From assembly GCF_028598555.1 (NCBI RefSeq), contig NZ_JAQRFN010000016.1:1-64000 (forward strand): 64,000 nt of DNA, given 5' to 3'. The notes below the pieces were generated by a model. That model did not search any database and was not told where the DNA came from. It worked only from the letters and a program-made list of their open reading frames with translations. The position numbers and the translations under genes were made by a program. How positions within the stretch are numbered: position 1 is the stretch's first letter; every line of letters starts with the position of its first letter. This DNA comes from Xenorhabdus anantnagensis. GTDB lineage: Bacteria > Pseudomonadota > Gammaproteobacteria > Enterobacterales > Enterobacteriaceae. Of the stretch, positions 14,005 to 24,253 are shown one piece after another.

Positions 14005-15390
14005 ATGGACGCTTCTGAATCTTTAACTCCAGCGGTTGGGCCTATTTCCTCAAATAAAAGAGGCTTAATTATTCTCGCGCTGGATATCATCTTGCTTGTA
14101 GCATTGCTTAAATTTTTGCCTTATGGAGAAAAAGCAAATGCAGGTTTGGCATTAATGGCATTTGTTGGTGTGTTATGGCTAACGGAAGCCATTCACGTCA
14201 CGATTACTGCACTGTGTGTTCCTATTCTGGCTGTTGGTATGGGATTGATGAATACCGGTGATGCGTTGAAATCTTTTGCAAACCCGATAATCTTTTTGTT
14301 CTTCGGTGGCTTTGCACTGGCAACGGCACTGCATATCCAAGGTCTGGATAGGTTGATAGCTAACCGTTTGCTGATGATTGCTCGCGGGCGTTTGTCTGTA
14401 GCGGTATTGCTGATATTTGGTATTACTGCGCTACTTTCCATGTGGATCAGCAATACTGCAACTGCTGCAATGATGTTGCCACTCATCCTCGGTATTCTGG
14501 CAAATCTGGATGTTCGCACTGAACGCAATACCTTTGTATTTGTACTGTTAGGGGTTGCATACAGCGCCAGTATTGGTGGTTTGGGGACGTTGGTAGGCAG
14601 CCCGCCAAATGCCATCGCAGCGGCACAATTGGGCATGGATTTCTTTACATGGATGAAGTACGGCGTGCCAATGGTGATTATTCTGTTGCCTGTTATGGTT
14701 GGGATAATGTACATCATGCTGCGTCCAAATCTGAATCATAAATTTGATCTGGAATTGGAACATTTAGAATGGAATGGTAAGCGTGTTATTGCCATGATTA
14801 TCTTCCTGTTAACAGTAGTATGCTGGATTTCCAGCTCATTTATCAGTGACGCATTGGGCGGCGTCAAAGATCTGGATACGATTATTGCGGTGAGCGCGGC
14901 TATCTTGATTGGTATCACCGGCGTATCTACATGGTCACAGATTCAAAATAACACTGAATGGGGCGTGTTGATGCTATTCGGTGGTGGCCTGACGCTGAGT
15001 GCTGTCTTGAAAAATTCTGGTGCCAGTGAAGTTATGGCGAATGGCATGGCAGAGACTTTTGGTACAAGCCCTTGGTTTGTGATCATCGTCGCGATTGCTA
15101 CGTTCATTATCTTCCTGACCGAATTCACCAGTAACACCGCGAGTGCTGCGTTACTTGTGCCTATTTTTGCCACAGTTGCAGAAGCTTTGGGCATGCCAGT
15201 TATGGCTTTAACCATGATAATTGGTATCGGTGCATCCTGTGCATTTATGTTGCCTGTAGCAACCCCACCTAACGCGATTGTCTATGGCTCCGGCTATATC
15301 AAACAAATAGAAATGGTCAAAGTGGGTATGGTGCTGAACTTGGCATGTATTGCCATTATTTCTGTGGTTGCCTGGTTTTTCTGGATGTAA
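14005..15390 (+). CDS. SLC13/DASS-family sodium:dicarboxylate (anion) symporter
   Basis: This inner-membrane protein probably takes up C4-dicarboxylates or related anions with sodium. The start is ATG 14005 (MDASESL), preceded by ACGGAG; a TTG start 18 bases upstream is less likely. The 461-residue product has about a dozen hydrophobic segments and both SNT substrate/sodium motifs that mark the DASS family, SMWISNTATAAMMLP near 150 and TEFTSNTASAALLVP near 370. Each is paired with a proline-rich loop (GSPPNAIAAA and VATPPNAIVYG). The substrate cannot be told from sequence. It stands alone between two terminators, next to a convergent aldehyde dehydrogenase. Confidence 0.88.
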   Translation: MDASESLTPAVGPISSNKRGLIILALDIILLVALLKFLPYGEKANAGLALMAFVGVLWLTEAIHVTITALCVPILAVGMGLMNTGDALKSFANPIIFLFFGGFALATALHIQGLDRLIANRLLMIARGRLSVAVLLIFGITALLSMWISNTATAAMMLPLILGILANLDVRTERNTFVFVLLGVAYSASIGGLGTLVGSPPNAIAAAQLGMDFFTWMKYGVPMVIILLPVMVGIMYIMLRPNLNHKFDLELEHLEWNGKRVIAMIIFLLTVVCWISSSFISDALGGVKDLDTIIAVSAAILIGITGVSTWSQIQNNTEWGVLMLFGGGLTLSAVLKNSGASEVMANGMAETFGTSPWFVIIVAIATFIIFLTEFTSNTASAALLVPIFATVAEALGMPVMALTMIIGIGASCAFMLPVATPPNAIVYGSGYIKQIEMVKVGMVLNLACIAIISVVAWFFWM

Positions 15391-15413
15391 TAATTGGAAT
15401 AAAATCATGTGAT

Positions 15414-15447
15414 AATCGCCACCTACAAGGGTGGCGATTGTTTTTTT
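15414..15447 (+). terminator. Terminator after the DASS symporter
   Basis: A perfect 10-bp stem (AATCGCCACC with GGTGGCGATT) and a 6-base loop are followed by GTTTTTTT. The T run overlaps the last codons of the convergent aldehyde dehydrogenase gene. Confidence 0.85.
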
Positions 15448-16930
15448 AGTCTTCTTTAGTACTGATATAGATGTTTTTCACTTCAGTGTAAGCATCCAAC
15501 ATCATCTTATGCGTTTCGCGCCCAAGTCCTGAATTTTTGTAGCCACCGAAAGGAGCATGAGCGGGCAGCTCGTGATAGGTATTGATCCACATACGGCCCG
15601 TTTTTACCGCTTTCGCTACACGAAGGGCGCGGTTAATATCTTGCGTCCATACTGCACCTGCCAGACCATATTCGGAATCATTGGCCATTTCAATAACGTC
15701 TTCTTCATTGCTGAATGGAATAACACACAGTACAGGCCCGAAAATTTCTTCCTGCGCAACCCGCATATTATTGGTCACATTGGTAAGAATTGTCGGCTGG
15801 ATAAAGAAACCATCATCATATCCCGCTCCTGTCATGCGTTTTCCACCTGTCAGGATGGTTGCACCTTCCTGTTTGGCAAGGTCGATGTAACCTAAAATAG
15901 TATTCATTTGCTCTTCACTAACCTGACTGCCCATTTCTGTTTCTGCCAACATGGGATCTCCCACTTTGACTGATTCAAACACAGTTTTCAGTGAGTTCAG
16001 GAATTCATCGTGAATATCTTTATGCAGGAACAGGCGGGCACCGGATTCACAGGCTTGCCCTTGATTCAGCAAAATAGCATTAGCAGCATATTTGATTGCC
16101 TTTTTCATATTGGCATCAGGGAAGACGATATTGGCAGATTTACCGCCCAATTCCAGAGTTGCAGGAATGAGTCTTTTCGCTGCTGCTGCGGCAACATTGT
16201 AGCCGATTTCAGTTGAGCCGGTGAAAGCTACCTTGTCAATGCCGTCATGGTCGAGGATCGCTTGACCTACAATTGAGCCACGCCCCGTGACAATATTGAC
16301 AACGCCCGGTGGCAGAACTTGATTCATGATGCGCCCCAATTCAAGTAGAGTTATTGGGGTCAGGCTTGCCGGATTGATAACAATAGTATTACCGGCAGCA
16401 AGAGCAGGTGCGAGTTTCCAGGCGGCCATCAATAACGGGAAATTCCATGGAATGATCTGCCCTACCACACCAATGGGTTCTCTGATCACTAAGCTCAGTG
16501 TGTCGTTATCGATGACATCACTAGCATCAGAATGAGCACGGATAACCCCGGCGAAATAGCGGAAATGATCAACAGAGAAAGGAATATCAAAATTACGACA
16601 CAGGGCCTGAGTCTTACCACCATCTAATGTTTCAAGGACGATAAAGCGCTCAGCTTCTGCTTCCAGCAAATCGGCAATTTTCAGTAATAGAGATTGTCTT
16701 TCAGCCGCGGAGGTTTTACCCCATGCTGGCAGGGCTTTTTGGGCAGCCTTGACAGCAAGCTCAACATCTTCGGCGTTACCCGCAGCATATTCTGTCAGTA
16801 ATTCACCGGTTGCAGGGTTGTAGCTTTGCAGCGTATTTTTTGAAAAACTATCAACCCATTCGCCATTAATCAACATCTTATAAGATTTACAAGGCAATAA
16901 TTCTTTCTCAATATCATGTAGCTTTTTCAT
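15446..16930 (-). CDS. NAD(P)-dependent aldehyde dehydrogenase
   Basis: This enzyme oxidises an aldehyde to its acid. The 494-residue product has the ALDH fold: PWNFPLLMAAWKLAPALAAG, the cofactor loop FTGSTEIG, the general base in LELGGKS, the catalytic Cys in NQGQACESG and the EEIFGPVL motif. It resembles the AldB/ExaC (acetaldehyde) and betaine-aldehyde group, but the substrate is not fixed by sequence. One oddity is in the cofactor segment: where the family usually reads (V/L)KPA, this protein reads INPA, with the codon AAT confirmed on the complement. The Lys there normally contacts the adenosine ribose of NAD. The gene is convergent with the DASS symporter and stands alone. Confidence 0.88.
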   Translation of the reverse strand: MKKLHDIEKELLPCKSYKMLINGEWVDSFSKNTLQSYNPATGELLTEYAAGNAEDVELAVKAAQKALPAWGKTSAAERQSLLLKIADLLEAEAERFIVLETLDGGKTQALCRNFDIPFSVDHFRYFAGVIRAHSDASDVIDNDTLSLVIREPIGVVGQIIPWNFPLLMAAWKLAPALAAGNTIVINPASLTPITLLELGRIMNQVLPPGVVNIVTGRGSIVGQAILDHDGIDKVAFTGSTEIGYNVAAAAAKRLIPATLELGGKSANIVFPDANMKKAIKYAANAILLNQGQACESGARLFLHKDIHDEFLNSLKTVFESVKVGDPMLAETEMGSQVSEEQMNTILGYIDLAKQEGATILTGGKRMTGAGYDDGFFIQPTILTNVTNNMRVAQEEIFGPVLCVIPFSNEEDVIEMANDSEYGLAGAVWTQDINRALRVAKAVKTGRMWINTYHELPAHAPFGGYKNSGLGRETHKMMLDAYTEVKNIYISTKED

Positions 16931-17276
16931 TATATTCTCCGAGCACTTTGATTTTAAGTATACTAGGACATATATTCCAAACTGATTATCCGATTAATTC
17001 TTAATTTTTACTGAAATTGAAATGAAATATAACGGATCTATATCAATAAATATAAACCTTAATAATATAAAGTGAACAACATAAAATTTTTTTGCTGTAT
17101 GTAATTTATTTCCAAATAGATATATCTATTATAAAAATAATGCCTATGAGTTATAATTTCACTGGTTTGCTGAGTAATTTTTACCAAAACATTTTTATTG
17201 TTATATTTGAGTCGAATTAATAGATTTGGTTAATAGGTGGGTTAATTGAAATGACTCAGTTTATAAGGCGCTTGGA
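16931..17276. other. AT-rich gap between aldehyde dehydrogenase and dctA
   Basis: 346 bases with no supportable gene. The part nearest 16931 must carry the aldehyde dehydrogenase promoter. No hairpin with a T run, repeat or tRNA was found. Confidence 0.6.
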
Positions 17277-18578
17277 TTATTTATTTGATGTTTTTTCTAA
17301 TAAGTTTTGGGTGTCACCATTTAATACTTGATACATTTTTTCTTTATCCAAAGCACTTTCCCAGCGAGCCACAACAATACTGGCACAAGCATTGCCAACT
17401 AGATTTGTCAATGCACGGCATTCAGACATAAACCTATCAATGCCTAAAATAAGAGCCATGCCTGCTACGGGTATGCTGGGAACAACAGATAAAGTAGCAG
17501 CTAGCGTAATAAAACCTGCTCCTGTTACACCTGCCGCACCCTTTGAACTGATCATAGCAACTAATAGTAAAGAAATTTGTTCAGTGAGACTCAGATCAAT
17601 ACCGGTTGCTTGAGCGATAAATAATGCAGACATTGTCATATAAATATTAGTACCATCAAGGTTAAATGAGTAACCTGTTGGAATAACCAGACCAACAACC
17701 GATTTTTCACAGCCTACATTTTCCATTTTCTTCATTAGGCTAGGTAATGCTGCTTCAGAGGATGATGTTCCCAAAACCAACCAGAGTTCATCTTTAATAT
17801 ATTTGATTAGTTGAATGATGGAAAATCCATTATATTTAGCAACTCCTCCTAAAATAATAAGAACAAAAAGTAATGATGTAATGTAAAAAGTCACTATTAA
17901 CATCATTAAATTTCCAATTGATGAAATACCATATTTACCTATGGTAAATGCCATTGCCCCGAATGCACCAATAGGTGCTAATTTCATTAAAATCCCAACC
18001 ATTTTAAAGACCGGTTCCGAGAAGTTTTGTAAAAAAACTAAAATAGGTTCTCCTTTTTTCCCTGTTGTGACTAAAGCGACACCAAAAATAACGGAGATAA
18101 ACAGAACTTGGAGAATATTGCCATTCACAAGTGGACTAACAACGGTTTCGGGTATGATATTCATGAGAAAACCAACGATAGATGATTCATGAGCTTTCTC
18201 CACATAACCGGCAACTTTGCTGCTATCTAACGAATCAGGAGAGATATTCAAACCATCACCGGGGCGGATGATATTGGAAACAATTAACCCAATAACTAAA
18301 GCAAGAGTTGAAAATGTTAAAAAATATAGCATTGCCTTTCCTACAACATTGCCAACCATTTTCATATTATTCATTCCTGCTATCCCTGTAACTACCGTCA
18401 AAAAGATAACAGGTGCAATGATCATTTTCACAATTTTAATGAATGCATCACCTAATGGTTTTAGTGACTCACCAAAATCAGGATAAAAATGACCAAGGGC
18501 TATACCCAGTAAAATGGCAAATATGACTTGGACATAGAGTATCTGATATAAAGGTTTTTTCTTTAGGGGATTAGACAT
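17277..18578 (-). CDS. dctA: C4-dicarboxylate/glutamate:cation symporter DctA
   Basis: This inner-membrane carrier probably imports succinate, fumarate, malate or aspartate. The start at 18578 ([11 protein letters not shown]) follows an AGGA ribosome-binding site; the longer start at 18596 lacks one. The 433-residue product shows the glutamate-transporter signatures: a serine-rich [14 protein letters not shown] re-entrant loop, the sodium/substrate segment [27 protein letters not shown], and [16 protein letters not shown] with the substrate-binding Asp and Arg. The close match to DctA at both ends supports the name, though GltP-like function cannot be excluded. With the DASS carrier it gives the window two C4-dicarboxylate-type transporters. 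Confidence 0.9.
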   Translation of the reverse strand: MSNPLKKKPLYQILYVQVIFAILLGIALGHFYPDFGESLKPLGDAFIKIVKMIIAPVIFLTVVTGIAGMNNMKMVGNVVGKAMLYFLTFSTLALVIGLIVSNIIRPGDGLNISPDSLDSSKVAGYVEKAHESSIVGFLMNIIPETVVSPLVNGNILQVLFISVIFGVALVTTGKKGEPILVFLQNFSEPVFKMVGILMKLAPIGAFGAMAFTIGKYGISSIGNLMMLIVTFYITSLLFVLIILGGVAKYNGFSIIQLIKYIKDELWLVLGTSSSEAALPSLMKKMENVGCEKSVVGLVIPTGYSFNLDGTNIYMTMSALFIAQATGIDLSLTEQISLLLVAMISSKGAAGVTGAGFITLAATLSVVPSIPVAGMALILGIDRFMSECRALTNLVGNACASIVVARWESALDKEKMYQVLNGDTQNLLEKTSNK

Positions 18579-18943
18579 AGAGGTTCCTGTTTTCAATTTA
18601 CAATGTTATTATTATCATTAGTGATTTATTTATTTTTTATAAAATGCTTTAATGCCTCTCTTTATCTATATCGCAATAAGATTAATGTTAAAATTACTCT
18701 TTATTTCTGCTTTGAACAAGCCTCAAGATTATGAAGTCAATAAACATTATTTTAAATAAATAAAATATTACATAGGAAATAAATGTAAAACGGTATTGTT
18801 TTCTGATTTTATAGTAAAAGTCTGAATTCTTTTTGGACATTTTTGATGATGATAAAATAGATAGAGAGATTTTTTCGGGATGTAACCACTTTGCAATGTT
18901 TTCTAATGAATGACAGGCATTGTTTCCCACTTAGGAAGACATA

Positions 18944-19051
18944 TTGAAATATTACAGTGTTGCAGAAAATAAATTCGATACTAACGGGAATGGTACAGCG
19001 GCAGGTTACTTTTATTCTTATAAACAAGATTTAGAATCAAACGCCCATTAA
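18944..19051 (+). CDS. Possible small or remnant ORF
   Basis: A 35-codon frame starts at a TTG with an AGGAAG stretch six bases before it. It contains a protein-like segment, KFDTNGNGTAAGYFYSY. Just upstream, in another frame, is a second stretch that also reads like protein (IFSGCNHFAMFSNE then a stop), so this may be the end of a frameshifted older gene. It lies in the AT-rich gap between dctA and a lipoprotein gene. No family is recognised, and chance coding in AT-rich DNA is a real alternative. The rest of 18579-19176 holds nothing that can be supported. Confidence 0.25.
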   Translation: MKYYSVAENKFDTNGNGTAAGYFYSYKQDLESNAH

Positions 19052-19176
19052 TGACATAAAGTAATAAATAATCAAGTTATAAATACTCCTGATTTAGTAA
19101 TAAAAATTTTCCTTAAAACGATTTATATGCTCTATTTCTGCTATTATTGCTTTATCGGTAATAGGCGGGGTTGATC

Positions 19177-19524
19177 ATGAGAAAATTGTTAACAGTTTGT
19201 TTATTTGGATTTATATTGGTTGGATGTGATAATCAACTCAGAATTGATGGAACAAATGAAATTGCTGTAAAAACATCCATTGAAAAAATCAGAGATACTT
19301 TATCAGAAGATAAAAAATTACAATTTGATGATTCATTGAATGTTGCCATGACCAATAGTATCGATTTTGATGATTTGTTTAAGGATAACAAAGATGGAAA
19401 TATCAAATATGGAGATATACAAAAGTTGGAACAGAGATTTTTTCAATCCCTTCATGGGAAAACTGCTGATCAAGTCATTGAAGAAGCTGAAAAAATTAAA
19501 GCAGCGAATATAATCAAAAAATGA
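19177..19524 (+). CDS. Small predicted lipoprotein, DUF6694-like
   Basis: The start is ATG 19177 after an AGGCGGGG stretch. The 115-residue product begins MRKLLTVCLFGFILVGCDN, a lipoprotein signal whose LVGC lipobox gives the acylated Cys at about 17. The mature part is charged and helical. It ends LHGKTADQVIEEAEKIKAAN, which recalls the small secreted DUF6694 lipoproteins with a conserved LxGKTxxEx(I/V)xxA tail; that assignment is from memory. Function is unknown. It stands alone, followed by short tandem repeats and a weak terminator. Confidence 0.75.
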   Translation: MRKLLTVCLFGFILVGCDNQLRIDGTNEIAVKTSIEKIRDTLSEDKKLQFDDSLNVAMTNSIDFDDLFKDNKDGNIKYGDIQKLEQRFFQSLHGKTADQVIEEAEKIKAANIIKK

Positions 19525-19548
19525 ATGTATTATAAATGTACCTGATTG

Positions 19549-19594
19549 CATAATGTACTTGGTGACATAATGTACTTGGTAACATAATGTGCTT
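19549..19594 (+). repeat. 17-bp tandem repeat, nearly three copies
   Basis: The unit CATAATGTACTTGGTGA (19549-19565) is repeated with one change at 19566-19582 and partly again from 19583. It follows the lipoprotein stop codon. A second short tandem duplication (TTTATCCCACTAAA) occurs at about 19674-19703, before sprT's end. Confidence 0.85.
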
Positions 19595-19636
19595 GTGCTG
19601 ATATTGCCTCGAATTCTTTGAATTCTTCAAACAAGG

Positions 19637-19658
19637 TGCCCTGATTGAAGGGCATTTT
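19637..19658 (+). terminator. Weak terminator after the lipoprotein gene
   Basis: GCCCT and AGGGC arms with a GATTGA loop are followed by ATTTTGTGG. The stem is short and the T run is broken, so the call is tentative. Confidence 0.4.
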
Positions 19659-19705
19659 GTGGTTTTAGCTAAGTTTATCCCACTAAATTTATCCCACTAA
19701 ATTTG

Positions 19706-20203
19706 TCACAATAATATTAGTCTTTCTCCACATTGGCGGCAAACATAGCAATTTTTTCCTCTGAGCATTTTATTGTGCTGTCTTATTGTCAGCTCATGTT
19801 GCTGACAGCTACAACAATAAATGAATATTTTACTGCGGACAGAATGTACAGGGAATTGATGTGTCCGGCTGGCTTTTACTTCAAATATTGTTTCCATGAT
19901 AAAGCGCCACTCTTTTCCATGCGGAGCAACCTTGCCAAATTGATGATGAGCCAATAGATGCGCCAGTTCATGTGGAATAACTTCATCAATGAATGTTTGT
20001 TGATTTTCGATTAACAAAATAGGATTCAGACGGATTTCCCAATCTTGCAGCCGCGCACTGCCTGCAATTGTTCCCCGTTGCTGATAGGTTATGCGGGGTT
20101 CAGGAAAGCTTTGCTGCCAAAAATGATTCGCCTGAGTTAATTTCTGTCTCATGGTGTGCATAACAGCTTGCTGTAAAGAGAGGGGAACTCTAACGAATTT
20201 CAT
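19706..20203 (-). CDS. sprT: SprT-family zinc metalloprotein
   Basis: The 165-residue product has the same length as E. coli SprT. It carries the gluzincin active-site motif DEVIPHELAHLLAHH at about 75-90 and a C-terminal zinc ribbon with paired cysteines (YCCSC and CYVCRQCG). SprT proteins are relatives of the Spartan DNA-protein crosslink proteases, but the bacterial substrate is not established. It lies just downstream of metK on the same strand, with a terminator between them. In E. coli galP sits between metK and sprT; it is absent here. Confidence 0.94.
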   Translation of the reverse strand: MKFVRVPLSLQQAVMHTMRQKLTQANHFWQQSFPEPRITYQQRGTIAGSARLQDWEIRLNPILLIENQQTFIDEVIPHELAHLLAHHQFGKVAPHGKEWRFIMETIFEVKASRTHQFPVHSVRSKIFIYCCSCQQHELTIRQHNKMLRGKNCYVCRQCGERLILL

Positions 20204-20230
20204 TATGGCTGAATACTGTATTTTAATTAT

Positions 20231-20261
20231 AAAAAAACCCGCAGCTTAGCATTGCGGGTTT
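20231..20261 (-). terminator. Rho-independent terminator after metK
   Basis: On the minus strand AAACCCGC and GCGGGTTT arms (20235-20261) with an 11-base loop are followed by a run of T (20231-20237 read in complement). It separates metK from sprT. Confidence 0.85.
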
Positions 20262-20278
20262 CATAGATTAGCAAAAAA

Positions 20279-21433
20279 TTACTTCAATCCTGCTGCTGAG
20301 CGCAGAATTTCAGCTTTATCTGTTGCTTCCCAAGGGAACTGTTCACGACCAAAATGTCCGTAGGCCGCTGTATCGCGATAGATTGGGTGTAACAGATCCA
20401 ACATTTTAATCAGACCGTAAGGGCGCAGATCAAAGAATTCACGCACTAATTGAATCAGTGTTGAGGTTGGAATTTTCTCTGTACCGAATGTTTCCACCAT
20501 GATAGATGTTGGTTCAGCAACACCAATGGCGTAAGACACTTGGATTTCACAGCGATCAGCCAGACCAGCCGCAACGATGTTTTTAGCAACGTAGCGTGCT
20601 GCATAGGCTGCTGAACGGTCAACTTTGGATGGATCTTTACCAGAGAATGCGCCACCACCGTGACGAGCCATACCACCATAAGTATCAACAATGATTTTAC
20701 GGCCAGTCAGACCACAGTCACCCATTGGACCACCGATCACGAAGCGACCTGTTGGGTTAATGAAGTATTTGGTCATCGGAGTAAGCCATTCAGTAGGCAA
20801 TACAGGCTTGATGATCTCATCCATCACGGCTTCTTGTAGCGCTTTTTGAGCGATATCTTCGGAGTGCTGGGTTGAAAGTACCACTGCATCAATACCAACA
20901 ATCTTGCCATTATCGTACTGGAAGGTTACCTGACTTTTTGCATCAGGGCGCAACCACGGCAGAGTACCGTTTTTACGTACTTCAGCCTGACGCTCAACCA
21001 AACGGTGTGCATAGGTGATAGGTGCTGGCATGAGAACATCAGTTTCGTTGGTTGCATAACCAAACATCAAGCCCTGATCTCCTGCACCTTGCTCCAGAGG
21101 ATCTGCACGATCAACACCCTGATTGATATCAGGAGATTGTTTACCAATGGCGCTGATAACAGCACACGAGCTGGCATCAAATCCCATATCGGAACTGGTA
21201 TAGCCGATTTCACGTACAGTACGGCGAGTAATTTCTTCGATATCAACCCAAGCGCTGGTAGTGATTTCGCCTCCAACCATCACCATGCCTGTTTTAACAT
21301 AAGTTTCGCAGGCAACCCGAGCCTTAGGATCTTGCTCTAAAATTGCATCTAGAACGGCATCGGAAATCTGATCGGCAATTTTGTCTGGATGTCCTTCTGA
21401 AACAGACTCAGAAGTGAAAAGATGTGTAGTCAT
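20279..21433 (-). CDS. metK: S-adenosylmethionine synthetase
   Basis: MetK joins methionine and ATP to form S-adenosylmethionine, the cell's methyl donor. The 384-residue product matches E. coli in length. It carries [19 protein letters not shown] with the ATP-binding His, the [12 protein letters not shown] hexapeptide region, and the P-loop-like [20 protein letters not shown]. It supplies the methyltransferases in this window (RlmD, RsmH, the O-methyltransferase) and is coupled in metabolism to mtnN and to the CBS/CGL pair. A possible MetJ site precedes it. Confidence 0.98.
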   Translation of the reverse strand: MTTHLFTSESVSEGHPDKIADQISDAVLDAILEQDPKARVACETYVKTGMVMVGGEITTSAWVDIEEITRRTVREIGYTSSDMGFDASSCAVISAIGKQSPDINQGVDRADPLEQGAGDQGLMFGYATNETDVLMPAPITYAHRLVERQAEVRKNGTLPWLRPDAKSQVTFQYDNGKIVGIDAVVLSTQHSEDIAQKALQEAVMDEIIKPVLPTEWLTPMTKYFINPTGRFVIGGPMGDCGLTGRKIIVDTYGGMARHGGGAFSGKDPSKVDRSAAYAARYVAKNIVAAGLADRCEIQVSYAIGVAEPTSIMVETFGTEKIPTSTLIQLVREFFDLRPYGLIKMLDLLHPIYRDTAAYGHFGREQFPWEATDKAEILRSAAGLK

Positions 21434-21472
21434 TATATTTTATTACCTTAAATATAATCTTGGTTTAAGGGC

Positions 21473-21496
21473 GGATGTTTTACCATCTAGACGGCT
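21473..21496 (-). promoter_or_regulatory. Possible MetJ operator upstream of metK
   Basis: Three adjacent 8-mers match the MetJ box AGACGTCT with decreasing quality: AGACGGCT (21489-21496, 7 of 8), TACCATCT and GGATGTTT. MetJ binds tandem 8-mers and represses metK in E. coli. The match is weak outside the first unit. Confidence 0.35.
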
Positions 21497-21619
21497 ATTT
21501 TAAGTTACTCTTGCTAAGGTTACCAGTTTTTTTAATTTTAAATATCTTTCATTGTGTGACATTTTAGTTTCCCTTCTAAAAAGGCTGGGAGTGCTCGTTT
21601 CATCTAGGTAAATTTCATT

Positions 21620-21648
21620 TTGCAATTTTATTGGATTACAGGTATAAA
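21620..21648 (+). promoter_or_regulatory. Probable sigma-70 promoter for the speA leader
   Basis: TTGCAA (21620-21625) and TATAAA (21643-21648) are separated by 17 bases. The transcript would start near 21655 and have a leader of about 430 bases before the speA ATG, with a small frame at 21711-21800 inside it. Confidence 0.55.
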
Positions 21649-21710
21649 CTGCGCGCGTAACATAAGTTAATTTTTGTACTTGAAGTTACGGGCGTTTGCA
21701 GGAGATATAT

Positions 21711-21800
21711 ATGTCCTGCTTCTCAATTGAGAAACGGCTTACTGTTGGTAAGCCATGTGGGGGTGAATGGGGTTATGTACCATTATCTGCTGATTGTTAA
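21711..21800 (+). CDS. Possible 29-codon leader peptide upstream of speA
   Basis: An ATG preceded by GGAG at good spacing opens a 29-codon frame, starting MSCFSIEKRLTVGK and ending VPLSADC. It lies downstream of a good promoter and 286 bases before speA. E. coli also has a small gene (yqgB) upstream of speA, but no convincing similarity to it was seen. The peptide holds three Cys and no run of Arg, so attenuation by arginine is not suggested by its codons. It could be a real small gene, a leader, or chance. Confidence 0.4.
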   Translation: MSCFSIEKRLTVGKPCGGEWGYVPLSADC

Positions 21801-22086
21801 CGGCCAACAGCCACACTACGTCATTGATGTCTTCACATCTTGTCCCTTCCTTTTGAATATGAATTCATTTCGATGTTACCCGTAACATATAAGCAGGTAA
21901 TATTGAGTTGGCATCATATAGCCACACTATAAATATATTGTTTAGTACTCTCTAAACGTCCCTATAATTTAAGAGCATGCTGTTCCCTGACATTTTTTAA
22001 TGCGCAAGATACGCACGATAAAATAGTGCCTTGGGTTATTGACTTTACAGGTGAAGGCAAATCTCGACTCCATAAAGGAGACTGCC

Positions 22087-23991
22087 ATGAATGATAATAT
22101 TGCTCGCAAAATGCGACAGACCTATAACATCGCATACTGGGGCGGTGGCTATTACTATGTCAATGATCTGGGTAATGTCAGTGTTTGCCCAAACCCTGAT
22201 TTACCGGGAGCTCAAATTGAACTTGCCGATCTGGTGAAGAAAGTTCAGGAAGAAAAAGAACAATTACGTTTGCCTGCATTGTTTTGTTTTCCCCAGATCT
22301 TGCAACATCGTTTGCGTTCTATTAATGCGGCATTTAAGCGTGCACGTGAATCTTATGGATATAAAGGGGATTATTTCCTGGTCTATCCGATTAAGGTTAA
22401 TCAGCAGCGCCGTGTCATTGAAACATTGGCAAACGCTGATGAACCAATTGGATTGGAAGCAGGTTCAAAAGCGGAATTAATGGCAGTATTGGCTCATGCG
22501 GGCATGACAGGCACTGTGATTGTTTGTAATGGTTATAAGGATCGGGAATATATTCGTCTGGCGCTGATCGGTGAAAAGCTGGGACACAAGGTGTATCTGG
22601 TTATCGAAAAGATGTCTGAAATCGCTATGGTGCTGGAAGAAGCTGAGCGCCTCAATGTAATACCCCGTCTTGGAGTGCGGGCGCGCTTGGCTTCACAAGG
22701 CGCGGGGAAATGGCAGTCCAGTGGCGGTGAGAAATCCAAGTTTGGCTTGGCTGCGGCGCAGGTATTGCAATTGGTTGAGATGTTGCGTGCTGTAGGGCGT
22801 TTGGATAGCTTGCAATTGCTGCATTTCCATTTGGGTTCTCAATTGGCGAATATTCGTGATGTGGCAACGGGTGTACGTGAATCTGCCCGTTTTTATGTCG
22901 AGCTGTCTAAACTGGGTGTCAATATTCAGTGCTTCGACGTAGGTGGTGGATTAGGTGTCGATTATGAAGGCACACGCTCCCAGTCAGAATGCTCGGTTAA
23001 CTACGGTTTGAATGAATACGCGAATAACGTTATTTGGGGGATTGGTGATGCCTGTGAAGAACACGGCCTGCCTCACCCGACGGTTATTACGGAATCTGGT
23101 CGTGCATTGACAGCTCATCATACGGTTTTGGTCTCCAATGTGATTGGGGTTGAACGCAATGAATTCACTGAAACAACGCCACCAGCAGAAAATGCAACGC
23201 GTCCCCTGACCAGCCTGTGGGAAACATGGACGGAGATGCAATCTGACGGCAGCCGCCGCTCCCTGCGTGAATGGTTGCATGATAGCCAGTTTGATCTGCA
23301 TGATGTTCATACTCAGTATGCCCACGGTATGTTGAATCTGTCAGAGCGTGCATGGGCGGAAGAACTGTATTTAAATATCTGTCGCCATATTCAGCAGGAT
23401 CTTGATCCAAGCAACCGCGCCCATCGTCCGATCATTGATGAATTACAGGAGCGCATGGCAGATAAATTCTACGTGAACTTCTCGTTATTCCAGTCAATGC
23501 CAGATGCGTGGGGAATTGATCAGCTTTTCCCGGTCTTGCCAATTGAAGGGCTGGATAAGCCGTTGGATCGTCGCGCCGTTCTGTTGGATATCACCTGTGA
23601 TTCTGACGGTACAATTGACCATTATATTGATGGTGATGGTGTAGCGACAACAATGCCAATGCCCGCTTATGATCCAGAAAAACCGCCATTGATCGGTTTC
23701 TTTATGGTCGGGGCCTATCAGGAAATTCTGGGCAATATGCATAACTTGTTTGGTGATACAGCAGCCATTGATGTTTATGTTGCAGAAAATGGTGAAGTAA
23801 CTTATCAGCAAAGTGAAGAAGGTGATTCTGTCGCCAATATGCTGCAATACGTCAAACTTGAGCCGCAGGTACTGTTGACCCGTTTCCGTGATCAAGTGAA
23901 ATCGGCTGATCTGGATGAAAATTTACAGGAACAATTCCTGCAAGAGTTTGAAAATGGCCTGTATGGTTACACCTATTTGGAAGATGAGTAA
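22087..23991 (+). CDS. speA: Biosynthetic arginine decarboxylase
   Basis: SpeA decarboxylates arginine to agmatine, the first step of the agmatine route to putrescine; in enterobacteria the enzyme is a PLP- and Mg-dependent homotetramer. The start is ATG 22087 ([14 protein letters not shown]) after AAAGGAG. The 634-residue product contains the PLP lysine in YPIKVNQQR, the glycine-rich [14 protein letters not shown] phosphate loop, the [10 protein letters not shown] region and the C-terminal [12 protein letters not shown]. It lacks the roughly 25-residue N-terminal extension of E. coli SpeA. Its partner speB is not adjacent as in E. coli but 5.2 kb downstream, beyond an AT-rich insertion. Confidence 0.97.
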   Translation: MNDNIARKMRQTYNIAYWGGGYYYVNDLGNVSVCPNPDLPGAQIELADLVKKVQEEKEQLRLPALFCFPQILQHRLRSINAAFKRARESYGYKGDYFLVYPIKVNQQRRVIETLANADEPIGLEAGSKAELMAVLAHAGMTGTVIVCNGYKDREYIRLALIGEKLGHKVYLVIEKMSEIAMVLEEAERLNVIPRLGVRARLASQGAGKWQSSGGEKSKFGLAAAQVLQLVEMLRAVGRLDSLQLLHFHLGSQLANIRDVATGVRESARFYVELSKLGVNIQCFDVGGGLGVDYEGTRSQSECSVNYGLNEYANNVIWGIGDACEEHGLPHPTVITESGRALTAHHTVLVSNVIGVERNEFTETTPPAENATRPLTSLWETWTEMQSDGSRRSLREWLHDSQFDLHDVHTQYAHGMLNLSERAWAEELYLNICRHIQQDLDPSNRAHRPIIDELQERMADKFYVNFSLFQSMPDAWGIDQLFPVLPIEGLDKPLDRRAVLLDITCDSDGTIDHYIDGDGVATTMPMPAYDPEKPPLIGFFMVGAYQEILGNMHNLFGDTAAIDVYVAENGEVTYQQSEEGDSVANMLQYVKLEPQVLLTRFRDQVKSADLDENLQEQFLQEFENGLYGYTYLEDE

Positions 23992-24253
23992 TCTTTATTA
24001 GTCATTGATCTTCATTAATAGTCATTCTTAGTCAAGCTCTTATACGATACTGTGACTTTGAATGGCTATTCGCAATCCTCTCATAAGTATATTTCCATTA
24101 TGTGTTCTGATGCCGTGCTTCAGATACTACTTCATTATTATTTGAAAAGTTAGCGAGTAGCTTTTTTAAAAAAATAATGTAAATCTGACAGAAGAGTGGT
24201 ATGAAAAATTTTTTATGTGGGAATGATGTTAAACGATATTGTGAGGTTAAAAA

